The notes below the pieces were generated by a model. That model had not been told where the DNA came from and made no database searches. It saw only the letters and a program-made list of their open reading frames with translations. Shown in pieces: positions 9,908 to 18,305 of a stretch of 64,000 bases of DNA (position 1 is its first letter; each line of letters begins with the position of its first letter). This stretch comes from RGIG4097 sp964637515. Its GTDB lineage: Bacteria; Bacillota; Clostridia; Christensenellales; CAG-917. The stretch covers positions 1 through 64,000 of the forward strand of contig CAZWUI010000004.1 of NCBI GenBank assembly GCA_964637515.1, written 5' to 3'. The translations under genes were made by a program, and so were the position numbers.

Positions 9908-9984
9908 ATGGCACCTCAAATTTATTTGCAAATTTAGTTTAACAAAAAAAAAATAAAATGGCAACCAAATTTGATTGCCAATTT
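9908..9984. repeat. Pair of AT-rich direct repeats, second one palindromic
   Basis: An ATGGCA...CAAATTT...TTTGC-type block occurs at about 9908-9935 and again at about 9958-9984. The second contains a 20-bp near-palindrome (9960-9979), GGCAA-n-CAAATTTG-n-TTGCC. It lies between the divergent corA and ppdK genes and could be an operator for either. Confidence 0.45.
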
Positions 9985-10059
9985 GCGTATTTTTTGCTAA
10001 CATTGTGTAGATATAAATAAAACAATAATTATACGAAAATCATTATTTGGAGGATTTGT

Positions 10060-12702
10060 ATGAAAAAATATTGCTACCTTTTCAGTGAAGGCAATGCAAA
10101 CATGCGTGAACTCCTTGGCGGCAAGGGCGCGAACCTCGCGGAAATGACTCACATCGGTCTTCCCGTCCCTCAAGGCTTCACTATCACTACCGAAGCGTGC
10201 ACTCAATACTACGAAGACGGTAGAAAAATCAACGACGATATCATGAACGAAATCATGTCATACGTCGAAAAAATGGAAGAAATCAACGGCAAGAAGTTCG
10301 GCGATCTCGAGAATCCTCTTCTCGTTTCCGTCCGTTCCGGTGCAAGAGCATCCATGCCCGGTATGATGGACACCATCCTCAACCTTGGTCTTAACGACGA
10401 AGTCGTCGCCGCTATGATCAGCAAGAACCCCGATCCCAAATTTGCAAGATTCGTCTATGACTCTTATAGAAGATTCATCCAAATGTTCTCCGACGTCGTC
10501 ATGGAAGTCGGCAAGAAGTATTTTGAAGAACTCATCGACGCGATGAAGAAAGCGAAAGGCATTGTCTACGACGTAGACCTCACCGCAGACGATCTCAAAG
10601 AACTCGCAAGCCAATTCAAAGCAGAATATAAGGCAAAAATCGGCGAAGATTTCCCCTCTGATCCGAAAGTCCAACTTTACGAAGCAATCCGTGCGGTCTT
10701 CCGCAGCTGGGACAACCCCCGCGCAAACGTCTACCGCAGAGATAACGACATCCCTTACAGCTGGGGTACTGCAGTCAACGTAATGCCTATGGTGTTCGGC
10801 AACCTCAATAACGAAAGCGGTACGGGCGTTGCATTTACCCGTCACCCCGCAACCGGCGAAAAGAAATTGATGGGCGAATTCCTCGTCAACGCACAAGGCG
10901 AAGACGTCGTCGCAGGTGTTCGTACTCCTATGCCTATCGCACAAATGGCAGAGAAGTTCCCCGAAGCGTACAAACAATTCACCGAAGTTTGCTCCATCCT
11001 TGAAAACCACTACCGCGATATGCAAGATATGGAATTCACCGTCGAAAACGGCAAACTCTATATGCTCCAAACTCGTAACGGTAAACGTACCGCACAAGCC
11101 GCTCTCCAAATCGCTTGCGACCTCGTCGACGAGGGTATGAGAACGGAAGAAGAAGCGGTCCTTATGATCGATCCCAGAAACCTCGACACTTTGCTCCATC
11201 CTCAATTCGACGCAGCGGCACTCAAGAAAGCCCAAGCAATCGGCAAAGGTCTCGGCGCATCTCCCGGTGCGGCATGCGGTCAAATCGTGTTCTCCGCAGA
11301 AGACGCGGAAGCATGGAATAAGGCAGGCAAGAAAGTCGTTCTCGTCCGTCTTGAAACTTCCCCCGAAGACATCACCGGCATGAAGGTTTCCCAAGGTATC
11401 CTCACCGTCCGCGGTGGTATGACCTCTCACGCGGCAGTCGTTGCACGTGGTATGGGTACTTGCTGCGTTTCCGGATGCAGCGAAATCGTCATGGACGAAG
11501 AAAACAAACAATTCACCCTCGGCGGAAAAGTCTATCACGAAGGCGACGTCATCTCCATCGACGGCTCCACCGGCAATATCTACGGCGAAGCAATCCCCAC
11601 CACCGATGCAACCATCAGCGGTAACTTCGGTCGTATCATGGCATGGGCAGACAAATATCGTCGTTTGCAAGTCCGCACCAACGCAGACACCCCCAGAGAT
11701 GCAAAGAAAGCACGTGAACTCGGCGCAGAAGGCATCGGCCTCTGCCGTACCGAACACATGTTCTTTGAACCCGATAGAATCCACGCAATGCGCGAAATGA
11801 TCGTGTCCGACACCGTCGAACAAAGAGAGAAAGCACTCGAAAAACTTCTCCCGATGCAACAAAAAGACTTTGAAGGTCTTTACGAAGCACTCGAAGGTTG
11901 CCCCGTCACCATTCGTTTCTTGGATCCTCCTCTCCATGAATTCGTCCCCACCGACGAAGCAGAAATCGCCGCACTCGCAAAAGATATGAATATCACCGTC
12001 GAAAAACTCCACGCGGTCATCGCATCTTTGCACGAATTCAACCCCATGATGGGCCACAGAGGTTGCCGTCTTGCAGTCACCTATCCCGAAATCGCGGTCA
12101 TGCAAACCAAGGCAGTCATCCAAGCGGCTATCAATGTCAACAAGAAACACGCCGATTGGAATATCGTTCCCGAAATCATGATCCCGCTCGTCGGCGAAAT
12201 CAAGGAACTCCAATTCGTCAAGGGCGTCGTCGTCGCAACCGCAGACAAGTGCATCGCAGAAGCAGGCGTCAACATGAAGTATAAAGTCGGCACCATGATC
12301 GAAATTCCTCGCGCGGCTCTCACTGCAGACGAAATCGCAAAAGAAGCAGAATTCTTCTCCTTCGGCACCAACGACCTCACCCAAATGACCTTCGGCTTCA
12401 GCCGTGACGATGCGGGTAAGTTCCTTGGCGCATACTACGAAAACAAGATCTACGAAAACGATCCGTTCGCACGTCTCGACCAAGTCGGCGTCGGCAAACT
12501 CGTCAAGATGGCTGCACAACTCGGCAGACAAACCCGTCCCGACATTCACCTTGGTATCTGCGGTGAACACGGTGGCGATCCTACGTCCGTCGAATTCTGC
12601 CACAACGTTGGTCTCGACTACGTATCTTGCTCTCCTTTCCGTGTGCCTATCGCACGTCTTGCGGCGGCACAAGCGGCAATCAAAGAGAAACAAGCGAAGT
12701 AA
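10060..12702 (+). CDS. ppdK: Pyruvate, phosphate dikinase
   Basis: PPDK interconverts pyruvate, ATP and Pi with PEP, AMP and PPi. In anaerobic clostridia it usually serves glycolytic or gluconeogenic PEP/pyruvate exchange. The 880-aa length is typical. The N-terminal ATP-grasp domain begins with LLGGKGANLAEM and contains SVRSGARASMPGMMDT. The swivelling phosphohistidine domain has GGMTSHAAVVARGMG, with the catalytic His near residue 457. The TIM-barrel PEP/pyruvate domain ends with GICGEHGGDP, whose cysteine (about 835) is the catalytic one. GGAGG lies 8 nt before the ATG. It is monocistronic, bounded by the divergent corA spacer and a strong terminator. Codon use is strongly biased, as expected of an abundant enzyme. 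Confidence 0.97.
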   Translation: MKKYCYLFSEGNANMRELLGGKGANLAEMTHIGLPVPQGFTITTEACTQYYEDGRKINDDIMNEIMSYVEKMEEINGKKFGDLENPLLVSVRSGARASMPGMMDTILNLGLNDEVVAAMISKNPDPKFARFVYDSYRRFIQMFSDVVMEVGKKYFEELIDAMKKAKGIVYDVDLTADDLKELASQFKAEYKAKIGEDFPSDPKVQLYEAIRAVFRSWDNPRANVYRRDNDIPYSWGTAVNVMPMVFGNLNNESGTGVAFTRHPATGEKKLMGEFLVNAQGEDVVAGVRTPMPIAQMAEKFPEAYKQFTEVCSILENHYRDMQDMEFTVENGKLYMLQTRNGKRTAQAALQIACDLVDEGMRTEEEAVLMIDPRNLDTLLHPQFDAAALKKAQAIGKGLGASPGAACGQIVFSAEDAEAWNKAGKKVVLVRLETSPEDITGMKVSQGILTVRGGMTSHAAVVARGMGTCCVSGCSEIVMDEENKQFTLGGKVYHEGDVISIDGSTGNIYGEAIPTTDATISGNFGRIMAWADKYRRLQVRTNADTPRDAKKARELGAEGIGLCRTEHMFFEPDRIHAMREMIVSDTVEQREKALEKLLPMQQKDFEGLYEALEGCPVTIRFLDPPLHEFVPTDEAEIAALAKDMNITVEKLHAVIASLHEFNPMMGHRGCRLAVTYPEIAVMQTKAVIQAAINVNKKHADWNIVPEIMIPLVGEIKELQFVKGVVVATADKCIAEAGVNMKYKVGTMIEIPRAALTADEIAKEAEFFSFGTNDLTQMTFGFSRDDAGKFLGAYYENKIYENDPFARLDQVGVGKLVKMAAQLGRQTRPDIHLGICGEHGGDPTSVEFCHNVGLDYVSCSPFRVPIARLAAAQAAIKEKQAK

Positions 12703-12715
12703 TAACAACCACAAC

Positions 12716-12750
12716 AAAAACGGCACACAATCACGTGTGCCGTTTTTAAT
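12716..12750 (+). terminator. Terminator of ppdK
   Basis: A 13-bp perfect stem (12716-12728 with 12735-12747) begins with A-run and ends in T-run, so it works in both directions. Almost the same sequence is reused at 16390-16421. Confidence 0.9.
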
Positions 12751-12863
12751 ATTGTGAGAAACGTATATTTGCGATTATATCATTTGCAAATATAAATGGA
12801 ATTGTCGGCGGAAAAACGAAACCGAACAAAAATTATAATAAACTGTGATTTCAATTTTGAATG

Positions 12864-12896
12864 AAAAAAAGAAAAGCGCGGAGTTGTCCGCGCTTT
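12864..12896 (-). terminator. Terminator of sdaA
   Basis: AAAGCGCGGA (12873-12882) pairs with TCCGCGCTTT (12887-12896). On the minus strand it is followed by a T-rich tract ending in seven Ts. Confidence 0.88.
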
Positions 12897-12914
12897 GATT
12901 ATTGTGGGGTAGGG

Positions 12915-14120
12915 TTAGTTTTTGCGTTTCGAGAAGGTGACTGCAAGTCCGCCTTCGGAAGTTTCGCGGTATTCGTGACGGAGGTCTTTTCCCGTTTGAT
13001 ACATGGTGTCGACGACGGTGTCGAAGGAGACCTTTCTCGTGGACGTCAGGAAATTTGCAAGGGACACTGCGTTCAGTGCGCGCATGGCGGCGACTGCGTT
13101 GCGTTCGATGCAGGGGATTTGGACGAGTCCGCCGACTGGATCGCAGGTGAGTCCCAAGTGGTGTTCCATGGCGACTTCCGCGGAGTATTCGATTTGGTCG
13201 AAGTCCATTCCGTAGAGTTCCGCAGCGGCGGCGGATGCCATGGAGCAGGCGGAACCTACTTCCGCTTGACAACCGCATTCTGCACCCGATATGGACGCAT
13301 TTTGTTTGATTAGATTGCCTATTATGCCACCCGTTGCAAGCGCACGGACGATTTGATCGTCTGAAAATCCGTGGCGTTCTTGGAGATAGCGCATGACGGA
13401 CGGAACGATACCGCAGGAACCGCAAGTGGGAGCGGTGACGATTTGTTCACCCGCCGCGTTTTCTTCGGACACTGCAAATGCGTAGGAGCAGACGAGACGG
13501 TTTTCTCTTGTTTCGGGGCTTTCGTCTATATGTTTTTGACGGTAGAGAAGTTTTGCTTTTCTCTCGGTTTCAAGTCCGCCAGGGAGAATGCCTTCCGCTT
13601 TCAGACCGCGTTTGATTGCGTGAACCATTTCGCTCCAAACGGTGTGCAAGAAGTCCCAAATCTCTTTGCCTTCGTAGCGTTCGACGTATTCGGGAATGGA
13701 CATATCGTTCTCAACGCAGTAGGCGCGGATTTCTTCGTAGGAGTTGTGGGGGTAGACATCGGGGGGATCGAGTGCGGGAACGCCTTCGATTTCGATTGCT
13801 CCGCCACCAACGCTGAAAACTCTCCACTTTCCGCATTCCACGTCCCCCTTCATTGCGAAAAGGTCCATAGTGTTGGGGTGGGGAACATCTACGGTTTCCT
13901 TGTCGAGCACGACTTTGACGGGGCGAGTGAAGGTTTTTTCAAGGACCGTATCGGTGCCGTGACCTTTGCCTGTCAGAGCGAGAGAACGATAAAGAATAAC
14001 GACGTAGTTATCCGCATCGGGAAATTGCGCTTGGAAGAGTTTTGCCGCTTTTTCGGGGCCCATAGTGTGCGAACTGGACGGGCCTCTACCTATTTTGTAA
14101 AGTTCTTTTAGACTTTTCAT
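12915..14120 (-). CDS. sdaA: L-serine ammonia-lyase (L-serine dehydratase), single chain
   Basis: This enzyme deaminates L-serine to pyruvate and ammonia with an oxygen-sensitive [4Fe-4S] cluster. The 401-aa chain carries both domains fused. The beta domain comes first with GRGPSSSHTMGP. The alpha domain follows with APTCGSCGIVPS and the cysteine-rich AECGCQAEVGSAC, which supply the cluster ligands. It is shorter than the enterobacterial single-chain form of about 454 aa, but all signature blocks are present. AAGGTG lies 4 nt before the ATG, and TATAAT with an upstream TG serves as an extended -10 at about 14136-14141. Pyruvate produced here could feed the neighbouring PpdK, although the two genes are separately transcribed. 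Confidence 0.93.
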   Translation of the reverse strand: MKSLKELYKIGRGPSSSHTMGPEKAAKLFQAQFPDADNYVVILYRSLALTGKGHGTDTVLEKTFTRPVKVVLDKETVDVPHPNTMDLFAMKGDVECGKWRVFSVGGGAIEIEGVPALDPPDVYPHNSYEEIRAYCVENDMSIPEYVERYEGKEIWDFLHTVWSEMVHAIKRGLKAEGILPGGLETERKAKLLYRQKHIDESPETRENRLVCSYAFAVSEENAAGEQIVTAPTCGSCGIVPSVMRYLQERHGFSDDQIVRALATGGIIGNLIKQNASISGAECGCQAEVGSACSMASAAAAELYGMDFDQIEYSAEVAMEHHLGLTCDPVGGLVQIPCIERNAVAAMRALNAVSLANFLTSTRKVSFDTVVDTMYQTGKDLRHEYRETSEGGLAVTFSKRKN

Positions 14121-14243
14121 ATTTCACCTTAATAGCATTATAACATAAATTGCGAAAATGTACACCCTTTGTTGGACTTTTGGTTTTTTTGTCGTGGCGG
14201 GGGCGGTTTTGACAAAAAATATGCATTTCCACCCCTCAAGCGT

Positions 14244-14272
14244 TTGCAAATACCGCCGTATTGTGCTATCAT
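14244..14272 (+). promoter_or_regulatory. Candidate promoter of typA
   Basis: TTGCAA at 14244-14249, a 17-bp spacer and TATCAT at 14267-14272. Confidence 0.5.
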
Positions 14273-14313
14273 ACAAAAATTGTTAGATATAATAACTATT
14301 ATACAGGCGATAT

Positions 14314-16146
14314 ATGATTAGAGAAGATTTAAGAAACGTTGCTATCATCGCTCACGTCGACCACGGCAAAACCACTCTCGTCGACGCTATGCTTCGTCAA
14401 TCGGGTACTTTCCGCGACAACCAACAGGTTGCCACTTGTGTTATGGACTCGGGCGATTTGGAACGCGAAAGGGGAATTACCATTCTCGCGAAGAATACCT
14501 CTATCCATTGGGGCGGAATCAAAATTAACGTCATCGACACCCCGGGACACGCGGACTTTTCGGGGGAAGTGGAAAGAGTGCTGAAAATGGTCAGCGGAGT
14601 GCTGCTTCTCGTGGACTCCGCCGAAGGTCCTATGCCTCAAACGAGATTCGTCGTCGAAAAGGCTCTCGAACTCGGATTGAAAATCATCATCGTCGTCAAC
14701 AAAATGGACCGCCCCGATGCACGTCTTGACGAAGTCGCGGACGAAGTGCTCGAACTCCTTCTCGATCTCGATGCGGGGGACGAGCAACTTATGAGTCCTA
14801 TCATCTATTGTTCAGGCAAGGCGGGCACCGCAACTTTCGATTATCACAATCCCGGCACCGACCTCAAACCCCTTTTCAACACTATCGTCGATTATATCGA
14901 TCCCCCCGAGGGCGATCCCGACGGCGAATTGCAACTTCTCGTTTCCGCTATCGACTACAACGAGTACGTGGGCAGAATCGGCATCGGCAAAATCGAACGC
15001 GGTAAGGTCAAAGTCAATCAGGAAGTCATGGTCTGCGACTATCACGGACTTTCTCCCTACAAGAGCAAAGTCGTCACCCTATTTCAAATCGAAGGCTTGA
15101 AGCGTGTCCCCGTCGAAGAAGCGAAGGTAGGGGATATAGTGTGTTTCAGTGGTATCGAAAATATCACCATAGGCAACACCGTTTGCTCGACTACGAAAAT
15201 AGATCCCGTTCCTTTCGTGCAAATCGGCGAACCTACCATTGAAATGAACTTCTCGGTCAACGACAGTCCGTTTGCGGGCAAGGAAGGCAAATTCGTCACG
15301 TCCAGACACCTGCGCGACAGACTATTCAAGGAAATGCTCAAAGACGTTTCTCTCCGTGTGTATCAGACGGATAATGCGGATACGTTCAAGGTCTGCGGCA
15401 GGGGAGAAATGCACCTCAGTATTCTCATCGAAACCATGCGCAGAGAAGGTTACGAATTTGGCGTAGGCACCCCCAAGGTCATCTTCAAGACGATTGACGG
15501 TGTGAAATGCGAGCCAATGGAAAAACTCTTCATCGACGTGCCTACCGATTGCGTCGGCTCGGTTATGGAGCGTATGGGTGTGAGAAAAGGGGAACTCGTC
15601 ACGATGACTCCCCAAGGAAGTCGTATCAGAATGGAATTCAAAATCCCCGCAAGAGGACTTTTCGGATTCAAGAACGAATTTTTGACGGACACCAAGGGCG
15701 AAGGCGTTATGAACCAACTCTTCGACGGCTACGGTCCTTATAAAGGCGCAATTCCGCGCAGATTTACGGGCAGTTTGGTTGCATTTGAAACCGGCGAGGC
15801 GGCAACCTACGGACTCTTCAACGCACAGGACAGGGGAGTGCTTTTCATCACCCCGCAAACTATGGTTTACGAAGGTATGGTCGTCGGTATGTCTCCCAAG
15901 GCGGAAGATATCAGAGTCAACGTCTGCAAGAAAAAACACGTCACCAATATGCGTGCGGCGGGCAGTGACGAAGCACTCCGCTTGAATACGCCGAGAAAAT
16001 TCAGCCTTGAAGAATCAATCGAATTTTTGAACGACGACGAAATGCTCGAAGTCACCCCGCAAAATATCCGCATCCGCAAAGTGATTTTGTCGGGTGAACA
16101 AAGAATGAAACTTGCCTTTGGCAAAGGCGCAAAAAACGAAGACTAG
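14314..16146 (+). CDS. typA: Ribosome-associated GTPase TypA/BipA
   Basis: A translational GTPase of the EF-G superfamily that binds the ribosome and helps 50S assembly and stress adaptation. The 610-aa length is typical. G1 is HVDHGKTT near residue 15, followed by RERGITI (switch I), DTPGHADF (G3) and NKMDR (G4). The middle of the protein holds the beta-barrel and the EF-G domain III/V-like modules. The C-terminal BipA-specific domain contains GLFGFKNEFLTDTKGEG and ends in basic residues. It is monocistronic. The ribosome site is weak (AGGCG), so the start rests on homology of the first residues. Confidence 0.96.
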   Translation: MIREDLRNVAIIAHVDHGKTTLVDAMLRQSGTFRDNQQVATCVMDSGDLERERGITILAKNTSIHWGGIKINVIDTPGHADFSGEVERVLKMVSGVLLLVDSAEGPMPQTRFVVEKALELGLKIIIVVNKMDRPDARLDEVADEVLELLLDLDAGDEQLMSPIIYCSGKAGTATFDYHNPGTDLKPLFNTIVDYIDPPEGDPDGELQLLVSAIDYNEYVGRIGIGKIERGKVKVNQEVMVCDYHGLSPYKSKVVTLFQIEGLKRVPVEEAKVGDIVCFSGIENITIGNTVCSTTKIDPVPFVQIGEPTIEMNFSVNDSPFAGKEGKFVTSRHLRDRLFKEMLKDVSLRVYQTDNADTFKVCGRGEMHLSILIETMRREGYEFGVGTPKVIFKTIDGVKCEPMEKLFIDVPTDCVGSVMERMGVRKGELVTMTPQGSRIRMEFKIPARGLFGFKNEFLTDTKGEGVMNQLFDGYGPYKGAIPRRFTGSLVAFETGEAATYGLFNAQDRGVLFITPQTMVYEGMVVGMSPKAEDIRVNVCKKKHVTNMRAAGSDEALRLNTPRKFSLEESIEFLNDDEMLEVTPQNIRIRKVILSGEQRMKLAFGKGAKNED

Positions 16147-16175
16147 AAAAAAGCACTGCGATTGCAGTGCTTTTT
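16147..16175 (+). terminator. Terminator of typA
   Basis: AAAAAGCACTGC pairs with GCAGTGCTTTTT around a four-base loop, immediately after the stop codon. Confidence 0.92.
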
Positions 16176-16179
16176 CAAT

Positions 16180-16291
16180 GATATATGCGACTTTGTCGCA
16201 TGTGATATATTGCTAGCGCAATATGATATACTTTCTTCGCAAGCATGATATATGCAGACGACGGTCGCTTATTATCGACACCGTCTGCATA
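16180..16291. repeat. Composite palindromic repeat, copy 1
   Basis: Three hairpins are strung together by GATATA linkers: 16185-16191 with 16195-16201, 16207-16213 with 16218-16224, and a long bulged one, 16252-16260 with 16282-16290. The long hairpin recurs at 18181-18218. It is intergenic, has no coding capacity, and resembles a mobile or REP-like module rather than a terminator. Confidence 0.7.
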
Positions 16292-16334
16292 TTTTGGTTT
16301 TTTAGTTTGAAGTTTGTTCATTCATGCTACTCTA

Positions 16335-16370
16335 TGTCATTCCGAGCGTAGCGTGGGAATCTCCGGGGAC
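16335..16370. repeat. Short CATTCCGAGCG-type intergenic repeat
   Basis: ATTCC and GGAAT frame GAGCGTAGCG. The motif resembles short GC-rich repeats that are scattered through many bacterial genomes, and it resembles the ends of the element at 34115-34249. Confidence 0.4.
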
Positions 16371-16389
16371 GGCACCGTATTAACAAAAT

Positions 16390-16421
16390 AAAAACGGCAC
16401 ACAATCACGTGCGCCGTTTTT
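16390..16421 (-). terminator. Terminator of the GPH symporter
   Basis: A near copy of the ppdK terminator (one base changed in the right arm), placed 14 bp beyond the symporter stop and followed on the minus strand by TTTTTATTTT. Confidence 0.85.
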
Positions 16422-16434
16422 GATTTTGGTTGGA

Positions 16435-18039
16435 TTATTCGTTGTCGTCGGGAGATGAGTCTTCAAAGACGGGAGTGTCCGAAAGCACGTTATCTTCTGC
16501 GAGTTCGTCGTCAATCGTTTCCGTCACGTCGATCGTGCCGTTGTCCGCTGCCGCCGCAAGCGCTCTGCGCTCTGCGAGTTCCGCACGCATAATCTTTTTC
16601 GTTTTCTCGTCAATCTTGTAGAAGAGCATAGGAATACTGCTCACGAGCATGCAAAGTCCGGGCAGGAAGTAGTAGATGATCCAGGCTTGGTTTTGCATTT
16701 CGTCGGTGATATAGGCGGAAATGGTTTCGGGGGCGGTTTCGATGATTGCAGACGCAGTATCCGCACTGAAACCGATTGCGCCCATCAGGAATATGCCGAC
16801 CGAAACGGACAACGCGTTTGACAGTTTGTTGGACATAGAAAGAATTGCAAACTGTGTACCTTCGGTACGGCGTCCCGTCTTCCACTCTTGATAGTCCACT
16901 ATATCCGAAGTCATGACCATGGGCAAGAAACCGTTTGGTCCGAATGCGAAACCGAACAGGAATTGATAAATGCAGATTGCCCAGAAACTACGCAGAGCGG
17001 GACCGCCCAAGCAGTAGGCAAGAGTGCAAGCGGTGCCGATGATGAAACCGTATGCGCCCGCGATCAAGAAGTATTTTTTTTCGCCGAGTTTTCTATTGAT
17101 TGCGGAGTTCAGGACTATCGTTACCATGCTCGAAACTGCGGAAGTGATACCGATTGCCCAACTGATTGCGGGGCCGTACAGTTTGCCTTCAAATCCCAAG
17201 AATGAAAGGAAGGACAAATCCACACCGTCGCGCATGAGAATATAGGTGGCTTGCACTGCAATACCAAGACCGATATTTCTTGCGAAACCGAGCATATAAG
17301 TCAAGAACATAATCAACAACATTTTGTTGCTCTTGAGTTCGCGGAACATCTCTTTGAAACTCATCGCGGACGAAGTTCTCGACACGACACGCTCTCTCGT
17401 CTTGAAGTACATGAGAAGTTGGAAAACGAGTCCGAGACCGCACATAATACCCGCGGTGATGAGATATTCTTTGTGACCGATAACGCTACTGCCGGTGAGC
17501 ATACCGACTATCGTGACGATGACGCCGGGGCAACCGAGAGCAAGGGATTTGAGAGTGTTCGCAAGTCCGGCAATGCTATTCTTTTCGTCGCCGTCTTCGG
17601 AGAGAAGTGCGAGCATACCTTGCGACGGAATGTCCGCAAGAGTCATGGAAATATTCCACAAAATCGTCATGAAAGTAATGTAGACGTACATGCCAGCCTC
17701 GGACTTGAAGTCCGTGAAAGCGAACGTGAACATGGTCAGGACGGCAAGCGGGAATGCGGAAATCAAAATCCAAGGGCGCATTTTTCCCGATTTGAAGTTG
17801 GCGCGGTCGATGAGATTGCCGATGACGAAGTCTGCAACTATTGAAACGAATTTCGATGCGAGCAAAATTGCCGCGAAAATCATCAGGCTTGCGCCGAGTT
17901 CCTTGTTGAAAAATTCGGCTTGGTAGCTGTTGATAAGGCCGATGCCAAGGTTGATGCCCATAACACCTAGCGCATAAATCCACATATTAGCGCCGAGCCT
18001 TTTTTTTTCTTTTTGCTGTACTGTAGCAACGTCAGTCAT
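16435..18039 (-). CDS. MFS transporter, glycoside-pentoside-hexuronide:cation symporter type
   Basis: A 12-helix MelB-like secondary transporter of 534 aa that would import a sugar or glycoside with a cation. After a short basic N-terminus it has the family-like block around SYQAEFFN, an N-terminal GNLIDRANFKSGKMRPWI loop (a GPH hallmark), and the DIVDYQEWKTGRR motif in the second half, which is typical of GPH/YicJ-type symporters. An upstream in-frame ATG at 18150 is open. However, AAGGGGT at 18046-18052 lies 6 nt before the ATG at 18039, and the promoter falls between the two, so I use the downstream start. The C-terminal 60 residues are acidic and cytoplasmic. No sugar enzyme is adjacent, so the substrate is unknown. 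Confidence 0.88.
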   Translation of the reverse strand: MTDVATVQQKEKKRLGANMWIYALGVMGINLGIGLINSYQAEFFNKELGASLMIFAAILLASKFVSIVADFVIGNLIDRANFKSGKMRPWILISAFPLAVLTMFTFAFTDFKSEAGMYVYITFMTILWNISMTLADIPSQGMLALLSEDGDEKNSIAGLANTLKSLALGCPGVIVTIVGMLTGSSVIGHKEYLITAGIMCGLGLVFQLLMYFKTRERVVSRTSSAMSFKEMFRELKSNKMLLIMFLTYMLGFARNIGLGIAVQATYILMRDGVDLSFLSFLGFEGKLYGPAISWAIGITSAVSSMVTIVLNSAINRKLGEKKYFLIAGAYGFIIGTACTLAYCLGGPALRSFWAICIYQFLFGFAFGPNGFLPMVMTSDIVDYQEWKTGRRTEGTQFAILSMSNKLSNALSVSVGIFLMGAIGFSADTASAIIETAPETISAYITDEMQNQAWIIYYFLPGLCMLVSSIPMLFYKIDEKTKKIMRAELAERRALAAAADNGTIDVTETIDDELAEDNVLSDTPVFEDSSPDDNE

Positions 18040-18071
18040 AATAATACCCCTTAAGTATTTATATATAAATA

Positions 18072-18100
18072 ATAATACCATATTGACTGCGCTAATGCAA
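18072..18100 (-). promoter_or_regulatory. Promoter of the GPH symporter
   Basis: Reading the minus strand, TTGCAT (18095-18100), a 17-bp spacer and TATTAT (18072-18077). Confidence 0.7.
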
Positions 18101-18138
18101 TACGCAATTTTTTGGAATAAGTTGCCGTCTCCGAACGA

Positions 18139-18154
18139 GTGAGTGCGCACTCAC
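18139..18154. promoter_or_regulatory. 16-bp perfect palindrome upstream of the symporter promoter
   Basis: GTGAGTGCGCACTCAC is a perfect palindrome 38 bp upstream of the -35 element. Its position suits an activator or a second-site repressor operator. No cognate regulator is seen nearby. Confidence 0.5.
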
Positions 18155-18177
18155 ACTAACTCAAACAAAGAATCCAC

Positions 18178-18262
18178 GATATGCAGACGATAGTCGCTTG
18201 TAGCGACACCGTCTGCATATATCATGCTTGCAAAACAAATATATCATACGCAAAGCGTATAT
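18178..18262. repeat. Composite palindromic repeat, copy 2
   Basis: The long hairpin of copy 1 recurs (18181-18189 with 18210-18218), followed by ATATCATGCTTGC, which is the reverse complement of the sequence that precedes the hairpin in copy 1. A further GATATA-type mini-hairpin follows (18246-18251 with 18255-18260). Confidence 0.7.
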
Positions 18263-18264
18263 CA

Positions 18265-18297
18265 TAAAAAAACGCTTTCGGTTGAAAGCGTTTTTTA
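18265..18297 (-). terminator. Terminator of the P-type ATPase
   Basis: An A-run, ACGCTTTC/GAAAGCGT stem and T-run lie just beyond the stop of the minus-strand ATPase. The symmetry makes it bidirectional. Confidence 0.88.
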
Positions 18298-18305
18298 ATA
18301 ACTAT

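Noticed and set aside
9804..9950. M-box (Mg2+) riboswitch before corA
   Set aside because: The conserved GGTGAGGCTCC and later core blocks are not found, and the leader is too short for the usual architecture.
10258..12726. An 822-codon open frame antisense to ppdK
   Set aside because: It is the mirror of the strong codon bias of ppdK. Its translation is Cys-, Phe- and His-rich with no domain, and it has no ribosome site.
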